From the NCBI GenBank assembly GCA_002363575.1, contig DEWI01000073.1:1-15984 (forward strand): a stretch of 15,984 nt of DNA. Direction: 5' to 3'. Position 1 is the stretch's first letter. Every line of letters begins with the position of its first letter. Position numbers and translations under genes: made by a program. The notes under the pieces are model-generated. The model ran no database searches. It saw only the letters and a list, made by a program, of their open reading frames with translations, and was not told where the DNA came from. Below are positions 5,356 to 13,376 of this stretch, in pieces. The stretch is from Verrucomicrobia bacterium UBA3214. GTDB lineage: Bacteria; Verrucomicrobiota; Kiritimatiellia; RFP12; UBA1067.

Positions 5356-6867
5356 ATGAATACTTCCAATAAGACAATAAACGGTGAAGCCGCAGACGCC
5401 CGCGAAAATTGCGGCGAATGGCGGCTCCTGCGCGAAATCGGACGCGGCGCGTACGGCGTGGTCTATCTTGCAGAAGCATCGGATGGGAGGCTTGCCGCCC
5501 TTAAACTCTGCCGCCGCGCAGGCACGGAAGAAGAGCGCTATGCGCGCGAATTGCGCGGCGCGAAGCTCTACATGTCGGTTTCCGCATCCGAAGGGCTTGT
5601 CAGGATGCGGGAGGTCGTCGAAACGGACTGGGGATTCTATTCCGTAATGGATCTCGCGGACGACGAATTCGACCGCGCGGACGCATCGCCCGAATCATAC
5701 CGCCCGAAGACGCTTGCGAAGGTGATCGAAGGCGAGAAGGCGCTTCCTCTCAAGGAATGCGTGAAGCTCGGCATCGCGCTCGCAAATGGACTCGCCGCGC
5801 TGCAACGCCACCACTTGCTGCATCGCGACATCAAGCCGGGAAACGTGATCTACATCGGCGGCAAACCCGTCCTCTCCGACCCCGGGCTGCTCGTGGAAGA
5901 GGCGCAGGCGGCGTCGCTCGTCGGAACGCCGGGCTACGTGCCACCGGAAAAGTTCACCGATTCCGCCAGCGACATCTACAGCCTCGGCCTGACGCTCAAG
6001 GCGGCGAGTTTCGGCAGGAGCGTCGAAGACCTCGACAAAGGTCCCGCGCAGGAGGCCGATAGCGGCGCGCGTTTCTTCCCCGCATGGTGGCGAATCCTCA
6101 ACAAGGCGACAGATCCCGACACTTCCCGCCGCTACCGGTCCGCCAAGGCGCTGCTGAAGGATTTGCTGGCTCTCCGCAGAAAGATTGCGATTGCTTCTTT
6201 TGCGAAGTCCCGGACTGCAAAAGCCGTATATGCGCTGGCGGCGTTGTGCATCGTTGCTGTTGCGGCGGCTTCGATAATCGCTATAAAACAAATCAAAAAC
6301 GCCGCCAATCAAGCCAATGAAAATGCTGTTCAAGCGAAAAACGGCATTGTGAAGCAATCCGCTGAGATCGCAGAGGCGAAAAAAACCGTATCCGCGTTTG
6401 ATGCAATGGCGGAAGAATCAATCCGGGAAACATTGAAAGGCATACTCCCGGAGGACAGAATCGAAGATGCAGTCTTGCAGTTCAAGTCCCACGGGCGATA
6501 CTCCGACTGGGGAGGTCTTGAAATAAAAGCGAAGAATAGAGACGCGATCGAGTCGTACATGGATATTTTCAAGAGAGATATCGAAGAGATTGGCACGATC
6601 GACAAAGCAAAGGCGGAACAGTTGCAACGGAGTTACGACAATCTTGCGGAAAAGATAGCCGGACTTGACGCCAAAGACGCCTCGCTGAAGAAGGAGATAA
6701 TCCTGTTGCATTCCAAGGGAAAAGAAAAGGTCTTGTCCGGATTCGACGACAAGGAGGAATTCGGACAAGCGCGGAAGATCTTCGAAAAGCGCAATTCGCT
6801 GTTCGTAGAAATATATCCTCAGGTCGAGGAATTCTCCCATATAGTTTGGCGCATACACAGAGATTGA
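5356..6867 (+). CDS. Transmembrane Ser/Thr protein kinase with DPG in place of DFG
   Basis: A 503-residue bacterial Hanks-type kinase. The frame is open upstream to 5119, but the ATG at 5356 was chosen because a TGATATAAT box ends 22 nt before it. The kinase domain (about 22-270) has a glycine loop GRGAYGVV (29-36), K50 in LAALKL, HRDIKPGN (156-163), DPG at 175-177 where kinases have DFG, and TPGYVPPE (191-198) for the usual APE region. Ion-binding D175 is kept. A membrane helix follows at about 290-310 (VYALAALCIVAVAAASIIAI), then an outside, mostly helical and probably coiled-coil segment (about 315-503) with no PASTA or other known sensor domain. The ECF-like sigma gene starts 23 nt downstream, suggesting that the kinase relays an envelope signal to that sigma factor. 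The DPG change may alter activity; the other catalytic residues argue against a dead kinase. Confidence 0.88.
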   Translation: MNTSNKTINGEAADARENCGEWRLLREIGRGAYGVVYLAEASDGRLAALKLCRRAGTEEERYARELRGAKLYMSVSASEGLVRMREVVETDWGFYSVMDLADDEFDRADASPESYRPKTLAKVIEGEKALPLKECVKLGIALANGLAALQRHHLLHRDIKPGNVIYIGGKPVLSDPGLLVEEAQAASLVGTPGYVPPEKFTDSASDIYSLGLTLKAASFGRSVEDLDKGPAQEADSGARFFPAWWRILNKATDPDTSRRYRSAKALLKDLLALRRKIAIASFAKSRTAKAVYALAALCIVAVAAASIIAIKQIKNAANQANENAVQAKNGIVKQSAEIAEAKKTVSAFDAMAEESIRETLKGILPEDRIEDAVLQFKSHGRYSDWGGLEIKAKNRDAIESYMDIFKRDIEEIGTIDKAKAEQLQRSYDNLAEKIAGLDAKDASLKKEIILLHSKGKEKVLSGFDDKEEFGQARKIFEKRNSLFVEIYPQVEEFSHIVWRIHRD

Positions 6868-6890
6868 GGATTCGAACCCTGGTTGTTAAG

Positions 6891-7508
6891 ATGACCTACA
6901 GGCACTTCAATAACGAATCGACGCGATCGAGCGTCCTAAAGGCGGTGGCGGACACCGGGAACGAAGCGGCGTGGCGGCGGCTCTTCGACCTCTACGCGGG
7001 CTTCGTTTTCTCGATTGCGCGCTCCAAAGGGCTTAACGACACGGACGCCGACGACATCGTGCAAATCGTGTTCGCGGACTTGGCGAGAAATCTGCCGGCG
7101 TTCACGTACGATCGCGAGAAAGGCCGTTTCCGGGCGTATCTATCGAGTCTGGCGCGCTGGCGCATCAACGACAGGCTGCGCTTCGGCAAGCGCGATGTCG
7201 AGCTGAAGGCGTCGTTCATGAAAGACGCCAAGGCGTGCATGACGGCGGCCGACGAAGATTTCGAAGAGCGCGAATGGCGGGCGGCCGCGCTGGAAGAGGC
7301 GCTGCGGCGCATCAAGCCCGGCGTGCAGAGCGCGCACTACGCCGCGTTCGTCGCGAGCGCCATAGAAGGACAGGACACGGAAACCGTGGCGCGACTCCAC
7401 GGCATTTCGATCGACAACCTCTATCAGATCCGCAAGCGCCTCACCGTGAAGCTTCGCGAGACCGTCGCGCAGGTTCTCGAGGACATGGAAACCGCATGGC
7501 GCGACTGA
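6891..7508 (+). CDS. ECF-like sigma-70 family RNA polymerase sigma factor
   Basis: A 205-residue two-domain sigma factor. Region 2 (about 27-96) includes WRRLFDLYAGFVFSIAR, the acidic DTDADDIVQIVFADL (50-64) and the promoter-melting helix RFRAYLSSLARWRINDRLR. Region 4 (about 133-190) includes the helix-turn-helix DTETVARLHGISIDNLYQIRKRL (162-184). The ATG at 6891 was chosen over one at 6846 because the earlier start overlaps the kinase; no ribosome site is obvious. No anti-sigma factor gene is adjacent. The upstream kinase suggests control by phosphorylation, as described for the EcfP/PknT pair of Vibrio. T51 in region 2.2 could be a target, though here the motif already carries acidic residues. 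Its targets are unknown; the downstream GH3 gene is a candidate. Confidence 0.88.
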   Translation: MTYRHFNNESTRSSVLKAVADTGNEAAWRRLFDLYAGFVFSIARSKGLNDTDADDIVQIVFADLARNLPAFTYDREKGRFRAYLSSLARWRINDRLRFGKRDVELKASFMKDAKACMTAADEDFEEREWRAAALEEALRRIKPGVQSAHYAAFVASAIEGQDTETVARLHGISIDNLYQIRKRLTVKLRETVAQVLEDMETAWRD

Positions 7509-7534
7509 ACGCGCCGCCGCGCCATATGCAAAAA

Positions 7535-7556
7535 GAGCGCGCGCGTGCGCGCGCTT
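7535..7556. terminator. Long GC hairpin, possible terminator after the sigma gene
   Basis: AGCGCGCGC (7536-7544) is complementary to GCGCGCGCT (7547-7555) around GT. On the minus strand the stem is followed by CTTTTT, a good terminator tail; on the plus strand the tail (TCTCGCTTCC) is poor. It lies 27 nt after the sigma stop. Positions 7537-7554 alternate purine and pyrimidine throughout. Confidence 0.4.
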
Positions 7557-7569
7557 CTCGCTTCCAATA

Positions 7570-7578
7570 TGGTATAAT
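7570..7578 (+). promoter_or_regulatory. Extended -10 promoter directly before the GH3-fold gene
   Basis: TGGTATAAT (7570-7578) is an extended -10 element. Exactly 7 bp separate it from the ATG at 7586, so the expected transcription start is the A of the start codon, giving a leaderless mRNA. No -35 box and no ribosome site are visible. Confidence 0.55.
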
Positions 7579-7585
7579 ATGCGGC

Positions 7586-10114
7586 ATGTCGATTTGGAAG
7601 CGAATATCATATATCACTGCAATCTGCGGCGTGGCGGCGATATTGGCCGCGGCGGCGCCCGCCCTGCGCGCCGCGGAAATGAAGATCGACGCGGCAGCGC
7701 TGGAGAAAGCCCGCGGCACGCTGGCGAAAATGTCGCTCGAAGAAAAGCTGGCGCTTGCCTCTCCGTGGTCGTGGGAAAAGCCGGAGCTGCCGGCCGCGAT
7801 GAACTCCGGAATCCTGAAAAGCTGGAAATTCCACGCCTACCCCGGCTCGCCGGAAGACGGCGCTGAAAGCGAAGCGACCCTCCTGCCGTCGCCGGCGGCG
7901 ATCGCCGCCACATGGAACACGGCTCTCGCGGCCGCCGCGGGCGATGTGATCGGCGCGGAAGCGCGCGCGCTCGATTGCGACATGGTTATGGCGCCGAGCA
8001 TCGAACTCGCCGAAGACCCGCGCTGCATCGCCAACGAATGGCGCTTCGGCGAAGACCCTGTCCTCGTATCGCGAATGGCTTCGGCATTCGTTCGCGAACT
8101 CCAGCGGCACGATATGGCCGCGTGCGCCGGCGCGGGCGAAATCGGCGCGCATCCCGTCTCGAAGCGCGCGCTCCACGAACTTTACATCAAGCCCCTGCGC
8201 GCCGTCGTGCGCGACGGCGGCGCGATGGGCGCGACGCGCCCGCGGCTGCCGCGCCAGGCGTCCGGAGAAGGCAAAGGCGGCGCGGCGCGCTATTCCGCGC
8301 GCCTGGAAGACTACGTATTCTACGGCTTCAGGATTTCCACCGGCTTCGACGGCATGCTCGTCGAAGAGCCGGCCGAGAAGGAAGAAGAAGCGCTGGCCGC
8401 CGCCGCAGGCACGCGCGATGCGCTCGCTGCGGCTGGCTCCTCCCTCGACGAGCGCGTGCTGCGGATAATCTACACGATGGAGCAGCTGAAGTTCTTCGAG
8501 CCGTGGGCGCGCAGCAAAGGCGAGCCGCCCGCCAAGGCGCACGCGACGAACGCACTCGCCATCGCGCGCGAAGCCGTCACGCTTCTCAAAAACGACGCGG
8601 GCGCGCTGCCGCTCGACAAAGCCGCCGTCTCGAACATCCTCGTTGTCGCGGCAGCGAGCGCGCCGCGCGAAGCGTCTCTCGCGCTGGAGGGCCTGCGCAG
8701 GAGCTTCGAGTCTTCGCACGTCAAAATCTCGCAACGCGAATTCCCTGGAGACGAGCGCAGCCATAGCGCGCTCTTCTTCGCCATCGAAGAAGCGCCCGCG
8801 CAGGAGGGCAGGGAAAGCGCGCCGCCGCCGCAGAATGCGCAGCAGGCCGCCGCGGCGAACGCCGCCGCAGCGCCCGGCGGAGAGGAAACGGCGGGCGGCG
8901 GAGTCTGGCAGGCGGAATGGTTCGACAATGTAAAAGAGCCGCAGGAAATCGCGTGGGCGACGCGCCGCGTCGCCTCCCCCGGCTTCGCGCCGGGCGCGCC
9001 CGCTCCTCTCGAAGGCATGAACCAGACGGCGTTTTGCGTCCGCTGGACCGCGCGCCTCAAAGCTCCCGAAAAAGGCGAATACGTCTTCCGCTGCCGCCTC
9101 GGCGACGGCGGAGCGGCGGCGATTTTCATCGACGGCACTTCGCTGGCGTCGGGAACGCAAGGCGGCGTTGTCGAATGCAAAACTCCCCTGAACGAAGGCG
9201 AAGTCTATGAAATCGCGATCGTCTATTCCGGAGGGCAGCACGCCCATCAAATGCGCTTCGACTGGTTCACGCCTTCGGAGCGCGCCGCGCTCGACGCCAT
9301 CCGCGACGCCGCGGCCGCCGCAGACGCCGTAGTCGTCTTCACGGGGCGCGCCGCCGGAAACCGGCGCGGCGCCTTCTACCCGGATATGCGCCTCGACGCC
9401 TTCCACGACCTCGCAATAGAAGAAATTCTCTCCTGGGATGCGCCGCGCACGATCGTCGTGAACGCCTCGGCAAGCGCCGTCTCGCTCCCGTGGATAGCGC
9501 GCTGCAAGACGCTGCTGCAAATGCCGCATCTCGGCGACCACGCCGGCGACGCCCTCGCAGGCATACTCTTCGGCGATTCGTCGCCCTGCGGCAAACTCCC
9601 CTTCTCGTGGCCGGCCAGCGAGAGCGACATCGCCGCGCCGACGGCCGACTGCGCACTTGACATCGGCTATCGCTGGCTGGACCGCAAAGGCGTAGCGCCG
9701 CTCTTCCCCTTCGGCTTCGGGCTATCCTACACCAAATTCCAGATCGACATGGACAAGGCGGAAATCGCCAAGTTCCAGGAGGACGACAGCTGGTCCATAT
9801 CGCTGCCCGTCAAAAACACCGGCACGCGCCCCGGCAAGGAAGTCGTGCAAATCTACGCCGCCTATCCGGACGCGAAAGTGGCGCGCCCGGTCAAGGAACT
9901 CAAGGCTTTCGCAAAGACGCGGACGCTCGCGCCCGGCGAGCAGGAGACACTGACGATGAAGATCCGTCCGCGCGATCTCGCATACTGGGACGACTTCCTC
10001 TGCCGGTTCCGGCTGGACGCCGGCGACTACCAGCTCGTCGTCGCTTCGTCGGCCGCGGATATCCACGGCAAGGCGAAAGTCGCCGTAGCGAAGGACAGCG
10101 TCTTCGAAGATTGA
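7586..10114 (+). CDS. Secreted GH3-fold protein with PA14 insert, catalytic residues lost
   Basis: An 842-residue protein with a signal peptide (cleavage near residue 29, ALRA-AE). The GH3 barrel (about 45-265) keeps MSLEEKLAL, EARALDCDMVMAP and FGEDPVL (154-160). The usual KHF motif is replaced by AGAGEIG (181-187), the substrate-binding GRNFE region by CIANEW, and the nucleophile motif GFDGxVVSDW by GFDGMLVEEP (253-262), with Glu261 at the Asp position. A second domain starts with IAREAVTLLKNDAGALPL (326-343), is interrupted by a low-complexity Ala/Pro/Gln linker (403-436) and a PA14 sugar-binding domain (about 438-562), resumes with GDALAGILFGDSSPCGKLPFSWP (654-676) and FPFGFGLSYTKF, and ends in a fibronectin III-like domain (about 737-833). 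The overall plan is that of PA14-containing beta-glucosidases. Loss of all three motifs suggests a non-catalytic carbohydrate-binding or sensing role, or an altered mechanism. Start chosen by the signal peptide. Confidence 0.88.
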   Translation: MSIWKRISYITAICGVAAILAAAAPALRAAEMKIDAAALEKARGTLAKMSLEEKLALASPWSWEKPELPAAMNSGILKSWKFHAYPGSPEDGAESEATLLPSPAAIAATWNTALAAAAGDVIGAEARALDCDMVMAPSIELAEDPRCIANEWRFGEDPVLVSRMASAFVRELQRHDMAACAGAGEIGAHPVSKRALHELYIKPLRAVVRDGGAMGATRPRLPRQASGEGKGGAARYSARLEDYVFYGFRISTGFDGMLVEEPAEKEEEALAAAAGTRDALAAAGSSLDERVLRIIYTMEQLKFFEPWARSKGEPPAKAHATNALAIAREAVTLLKNDAGALPLDKAAVSNILVVAAASAPREASLALEGLRRSFESSHVKISQREFPGDERSHSALFFAIEEAPAQEGRESAPPPQNAQQAAAANAAAAPGGEETAGGGVWQAEWFDNVKEPQEIAWATRRVASPGFAPGAPAPLEGMNQTAFCVRWTARLKAPEKGEYVFRCRLGDGGAAAIFIDGTSLASGTQGGVVECKTPLNEGEVYEIAIVYSGGQHAHQMRFDWFTPSERAALDAIRDAAAAADAVVVFTGRAAGNRRGAFYPDMRLDAFHDLAIEEILSWDAPRTIVVNASASAVSLPWIARCKTLLQMPHLGDHAGDALAGILFGDSSPCGKLPFSWPASESDIAAPTADCALDIGYRWLDRKGVAPLFPFGFGLSYTKFQIDMDKAEIAKFQEDDSWSISLPVKNTGTRPGKEVVQIYAAYPDAKVARPVKELKAFAKTRTLAPGEQETLTMKIRPRDLAYWDDFLCRFRLDAGDYQLVVASSAADIHGKAKVAVAKDSVFED

Positions 10115-10152
10115 ACGCGCCTTCGAACTCAAGCCCGCTGCGGACGCGGATC

Positions 10153-10175
10153 GAGTCAATTTAATTAGCAGGCGG
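10153..10175 (+). promoter_or_regulatory. Promoter/ribosome-site module before the RsgA-like gene
   Basis: The 23 bp match GAGTCAATWTAATWAGCAGG plus CGG; a copy with 20 of 23 identical bases lies before the HU-like gene on the minus strand (15600-15622). TTTAAT resembles a -10 box and AGCAGGCGG a ribosome site, which lie side by side, 11 to 30 nt before the ATG at 10186. Confidence 0.45.
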
Positions 10176-10185
10176 CAAGCGAAAA

Positions 10186-11076
10186 ATGGAAATGACTTGG
10201 GAATCCAGATGGGGCTTCGATGAATGGCTGAAACGCCGGCGGGACGGCTTTGCCGCCCCGCAAGGCCTGGCCGTAGGCAGAATCGTCAGCGGCCATGGCG
10301 ACTACTACCACCTCGTCTCCGCCGTCGCCGACGGCGAACTGCTAGCGCGCAAGAAGAAGAGCGCCTTCCTCGGCGAAGACGCCGTGAAGCCGCTGACGGG
10401 CGACTTCGTGCTCTTCCGCCACAACCCGCAAGGCGAAGGGATGATCTGCGAAGTCTTGCCGCGCTTCTCGCGCTTCGAGCGTCGCGATCCCACCGCGCGC
10501 CGCAAAGCGCAGACGCTCGCCGTAAACTTCAACACGATATTCATCGTGATGAGCGCGTCCGCGCCATTCTCGCCGGCGCGGCTCGAACGCTTCCTCGCGC
10601 TCGCCGGCGACATGGGCGACGCCGAGGCGGTGCTGGCCGTCTCCAAGGCCGATCTCGCGCCGCCAGGCGCGCTCGACGCTTTTCTCGAAGGGGCGGCGGC
10701 CGGCGGCATCGCCGCCGCGGTCTTTTCCTCGAAGACGGCGCAGGGGCTGGAAAGCGTGCGCGAATACGCGAAGCCTGGGCGCACCGTGGCGCTCGTCGGC
10801 GCTTCGGGCGTAGGCAAATCCTCGCTCGTGAATGCGCTGGCGCAAGAAGAATGGATGGCCACGCAGGAAGTGCAGGAGTGGAGCGGCAAGGGACGCCACA
10901 CCACGACGAGCCGCGAACTCGTCATGCTGCCGGACGGCGCGATGATACTCGATACGCCGGGCGTGCGCGAAATCGGCCTCGTCGGCGAAGTCGATTTCGT
11001 GCTCGCCAAGGGAGTCGTCTCCCACAGAATCCGCAAGCCCGGCGGCAACGGCGCCGCAGACGCGCAAGGCGTCTGA
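10186..11076 (+). CDS. rsgA: RsgA-like circularly permuted GTPase lacking the zinc finger
   Basis: A 296-residue GTPase related to RsgA (YjeQ), which tests maturation of the small ribosomal subunit. An N-terminal OB-like domain (about 25-105) is followed by GTPase motifs in the permuted order of the family: G4 SKAD (153-156), G5 SSKT (181-184), G1 GASGVGKSS (205-213), G2 GRHTTTSRE (236-244) and G3 DTPG (256-259). After DTPGVREIGLVGEVDF there should be a region with CxFxDCxHxxEPGC; instead the protein ends in a basic, Gly-rich tail and no other frame supplies the missing part. The zinc finger binds rRNA in RsgA, so this protein may be a second, divergent copy or may work differently. It lies 28 nt before an unrelated membrane protein gene and may share its transcript. 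The next ATG (10192) is possible as start. Confidence 0.85.
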   Translation: MEMTWESRWGFDEWLKRRRDGFAAPQGLAVGRIVSGHGDYYHLVSAVADGELLARKKKSAFLGEDAVKPLTGDFVLFRHNPQGEGMICEVLPRFSRFERRDPTARRKAQTLAVNFNTIFIVMSASAPFSPARLERFLALAGDMGDAEAVLAVSKADLAPPGALDAFLEGAAAGGIAAAVFSSKTAQGLESVREYAKPGRTVALVGASGVGKSSLVNALAQEEWMATQEVQEWSGKGRHTTTSRELVMLPDGAMILDTPGVREIGLVGEVDFVLAKGVVSHRIRKPGGNGAADAQGV

Positions 11077-11104
11077 GATTCAATTCAAACGAGATACCTG
11101 AAAA

Positions 11105-12610
11105 ATGATCAAACACGCCAGCATACTCTTCTCGATCTGCTGCCTCGTCGCGGCGCTCGCAGGCGCCGCGACATCGCCGGGCGGCCTCGTCGTCACCGCG
11201 CAGAACATCTACGGCGACGGCGATTGCATGTCGTTCGGAGGCGGCAACGCGACGCTGCGCTACACCGTCGAGAATCCAACGGATTCGCCGCATACGCTTG
11301 AACTGGCGCTGCCGCTCTGCCGCGGATACGGCTTGCGCAAAGACGCCGCGCGCCTGTGCGTTTCGGCTACATGCGCCGTCGCTCCACGCGCAACTGCGAC
11401 GCTCGATCTTCGCGTGCCTTGCGCAGGCGCCATCGCCTTCGCCAGGCATCCCGTGGGCGACGCAGGATGCGCCGTCACGCTTGCCGACGACTGCGGCACG
11501 TGCACGACAGACGATATGGAGCTTCTCGCCGCCGGCACCGGCGGCGAGGCGGCGAGAATCTTCTCGCCGCCTTCCGCTGTCGCCGCAGGCGATGAACGCC
11601 GTCCCGCCTCCCTGCACATCGCAGCGACGCCGCGCACGGCGGAAACGCTTAAAGAGCTGGCCGGATTCGACGCGCTCGCCACGCCGTCCTTCGCGGGCTT
11701 CACGCGCTGGCAGGATTTCAGCGTTTACGAGGCTTTCGCGGCGGACGCTGAAGATTGGCGCGAACTTCCGGAGTCTTTCAAGGCAATCCTCGCAGACTGG
11801 GTGGCGGCCGGGGGCGTTCTCCTCGCGCTCGACGAAGACGCCGCCGGCGATTTCGCACCTGGCGAATTCGCGCTCGGCTGCGTAGTCCGCATGGCGCGCG
11901 GCGACGCCGCCGCGGCAGACGAAAAGGAGCGCGACGCATTCGTCCAGGCGGCTTCGCAGGCGCTGGCGAACGCTGCGGCGATGCGCGAACTGGCGGCTTC
12001 GCCGCTCGACTGCGATATCAAGGCGAGCGACGCGGTGCTGGCGCTGCGCACCGAAACGCCGTTCGTGCCTGCCGTCGCCATACTCGCGGCGTTCTGCATC
12101 CTCGCCGGCCCCGTGCTCGTCGCGATTCTCGCGCGCTGCAACAAACGTCTTTCGCTTCTCTGGGTGTTCCCGGCGCTGGCGATAGTGTTTTCCCTCGCCG
12201 TCGCCGGCGCGATAGTCTTCACGAAAGGCATCGAGCCGGAGCTGCACCAATTCGCGCACACCGTCTTCGACGGCCGCGCAGGGAAAGTCGCCACCGTCTG
12301 CAACCACGTGATACTCGCGCCCACGCCTCTCAAGAGCGACATCCGCCTGAACGCGCGCGACGCCGTCGTCTCCGTGCACGCCGGCGACGACGCGGCAGGC
12401 GAAGGCGAAATCGTCATCGACGGCGACTATTTCGTATTTCGCGGCGACTGGGCGCCGGCAATGTGGCCGGTCGTGTTCCGCACCGTCGCCGTGCGCGACA
12501 TCGCGGCGAGCGCGGCCGACGAGCCTGCCGCGCCGCTCGCGATTCCGCTGACGTGCCGCCTCCAGGAGCACAGCGCCGCCGTCTCGGAAGAAAGGAGGAC
12601 GGGAGAATGA
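11105..12610 (+). CDS. Unidentified signal-anchored membrane protein of an ABC operon
   Basis: I do not recognise a named family in this 501-residue protein. It has a signal peptide (ILFSICCLVAALAGAATS, cleavage near residue 22), a long outside part (about 23-318) beginning with a beta-rich segment, and then two adjacent membrane helices (about 321-343 and 351-373), followed by about 128 residues. The segment FKAILADWVAAGGVLLALDED resembles the 'wvaaGGvLl' motif of glutamine-amidotransferase-like folds found in large bacterial membrane proteins; this is a weak suggestion. The stop overlaps the ABC ATPase start (ATGA at 12607-12610), so translational coupling is likely, and the protein probably works with that transporter as an accessory or substrate-contacting subunit. 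There is no obvious ribosome site; AAAA precedes the ATG. Confidence 0.75.
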   Translation: MIKHASILFSICCLVAALAGAATSPGGLVVTAQNIYGDGDCMSFGGGNATLRYTVENPTDSPHTLELALPLCRGYGLRKDAARLCVSATCAVAPRATATLDLRVPCAGAIAFARHPVGDAGCAVTLADDCGTCTTDDMELLAAGTGGEAARIFSPPSAVAAGDERRPASLHIAATPRTAETLKELAGFDALATPSFAGFTRWQDFSVYEAFAADAEDWRELPESFKAILADWVAAGGVLLALDEDAAGDFAPGEFALGCVVRMARGDAAAADEKERDAFVQAASQALANAAAMRELAASPLDCDIKASDAVLALRTETPFVPAVAILAAFCILAGPVLVAILARCNKRLSLLWVFPALAIVFSLAVAGAIVFTKGIEPELHQFAHTVFDGRAGKVATVCNHVILAPTPLKSDIRLNARDAVVSVHAGDDAAGEGEIVIDGDYFVFRGDWAPAMWPVVFRTVAVRDIAASAADEPAAPLAIPLTCRLQEHSAAVSEERRTGE

Positions 12611-13329
12611 CCCTCCAAGTCGATAACATCGTCAAGCTCTTCGGCAAGACGCGCGCCGTCGATGGCATTTCCTTCAGCCTCGAGAGCGGGAGGATACTCG
12701 GCCTCGTAGGCCCGAACGGCGCGGGCAAGACCACGACGACGAACATCATCGCGACGCTGGAAGAGCCTACGTACGGAGACGTCGCGATCGACGGCATGTC
12801 GATCTTCGACCATCCCGACATGGCGCGCCGCGTCATCGGCTACATGCCCGACTGGCTGCCTTGCCAGCGCACCATCACCGCGCACGAATACATAGATTTC
12901 TTCGCGCGCGCCCACGGCCTCGCGGGGAAGGCGCTCGCCGGCCGCGTCGAGGAAGTCGAAGTCTTCACGGGCGTTGCGGACTTCAGGGACAAGACGCTCG
13001 CCGCGCTTTCCAGAGGCGCGCGCCAGCGCGTCTCCCTCGCGCGCTCGATCGTCCACGATCCCGGGCTTCTCGTGATGGACGAGCCGGCGAGCGGCCTCGA
13101 TCCGCGCGCGAGGATAGAGTTCCGGTCGTACATAAAGCGGATGGCGCGCGAAGGCAAAGCCGTGCTGATCTCCAGCCACATCCTCGCCGATCTCGCCGAT
13201 ATTTGCACGGCCTGCCTGATAATCGACAGCGGCAGAATCGTCAAAACCGTCGAAGGCGATCTGAAATCCATCGACCTCGAAAGCGTATTCATGGAGACGA
13301 CGCGCGCGGAGCGCCGCACCTCGCCGTGA
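12607..13329 (+). CDS. ABC transporter ATP-binding protein (ABC-2 type)
   Basis: A 240-residue soluble ATPase subunit that would drive the permease encoded downstream. Motifs in order: Walker A GPNGAGKT (35-42), GYMPD at the Q-loop position (78-82, an Asp where Gln or Glu is usual), signature LSRGARQR (134-141; LSRG-x-RQR is common in this subclass), Walker B LLVMDEP (154-160), D-loop SGLD and switch His191. A strong ribosome site AGGAGG (12593-12598) lies 8 nt before the ATG, inside the end of the preceding gene. Transporters of this class export lipids, polysaccharides, antibiotics or proteins, or act in gliding; the substrate cannot be inferred. Confidence 0.93.
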   Translation: MTLQVDNIVKLFGKTRAVDGISFSLESGRILGLVGPNGAGKTTTTNIIATLEEPTYGDVAIDGMSIFDHPDMARRVIGYMPDWLPCQRTITAHEYIDFFARAHGLAGKALAGRVEEVEVFTGVADFRDKTLAALSRGARQRVSLARSIVHDPGLLVMDEPASGLDPRARIEFRSYIKRMAREGKAVLISSHILADLADICTACLIIDSGRIVKTVEGDLKSIDLESVFMETTRAERRTSP

Positions 13330-13376
13330 GCCGCCGCCGCATCCGCGCCACCACGCACACCACACGCAAGCACGCC

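Noticed and set aside
7607..9541. 644-codon open frame on the minus strand opposite the GH3 gene
   Set aside because: It is an Arg/Ala-rich shadow of a GC-rich gene, has no recognisable motif, and the plus-strand frame carries clear GH3, PA14 and fibronectin III domains.
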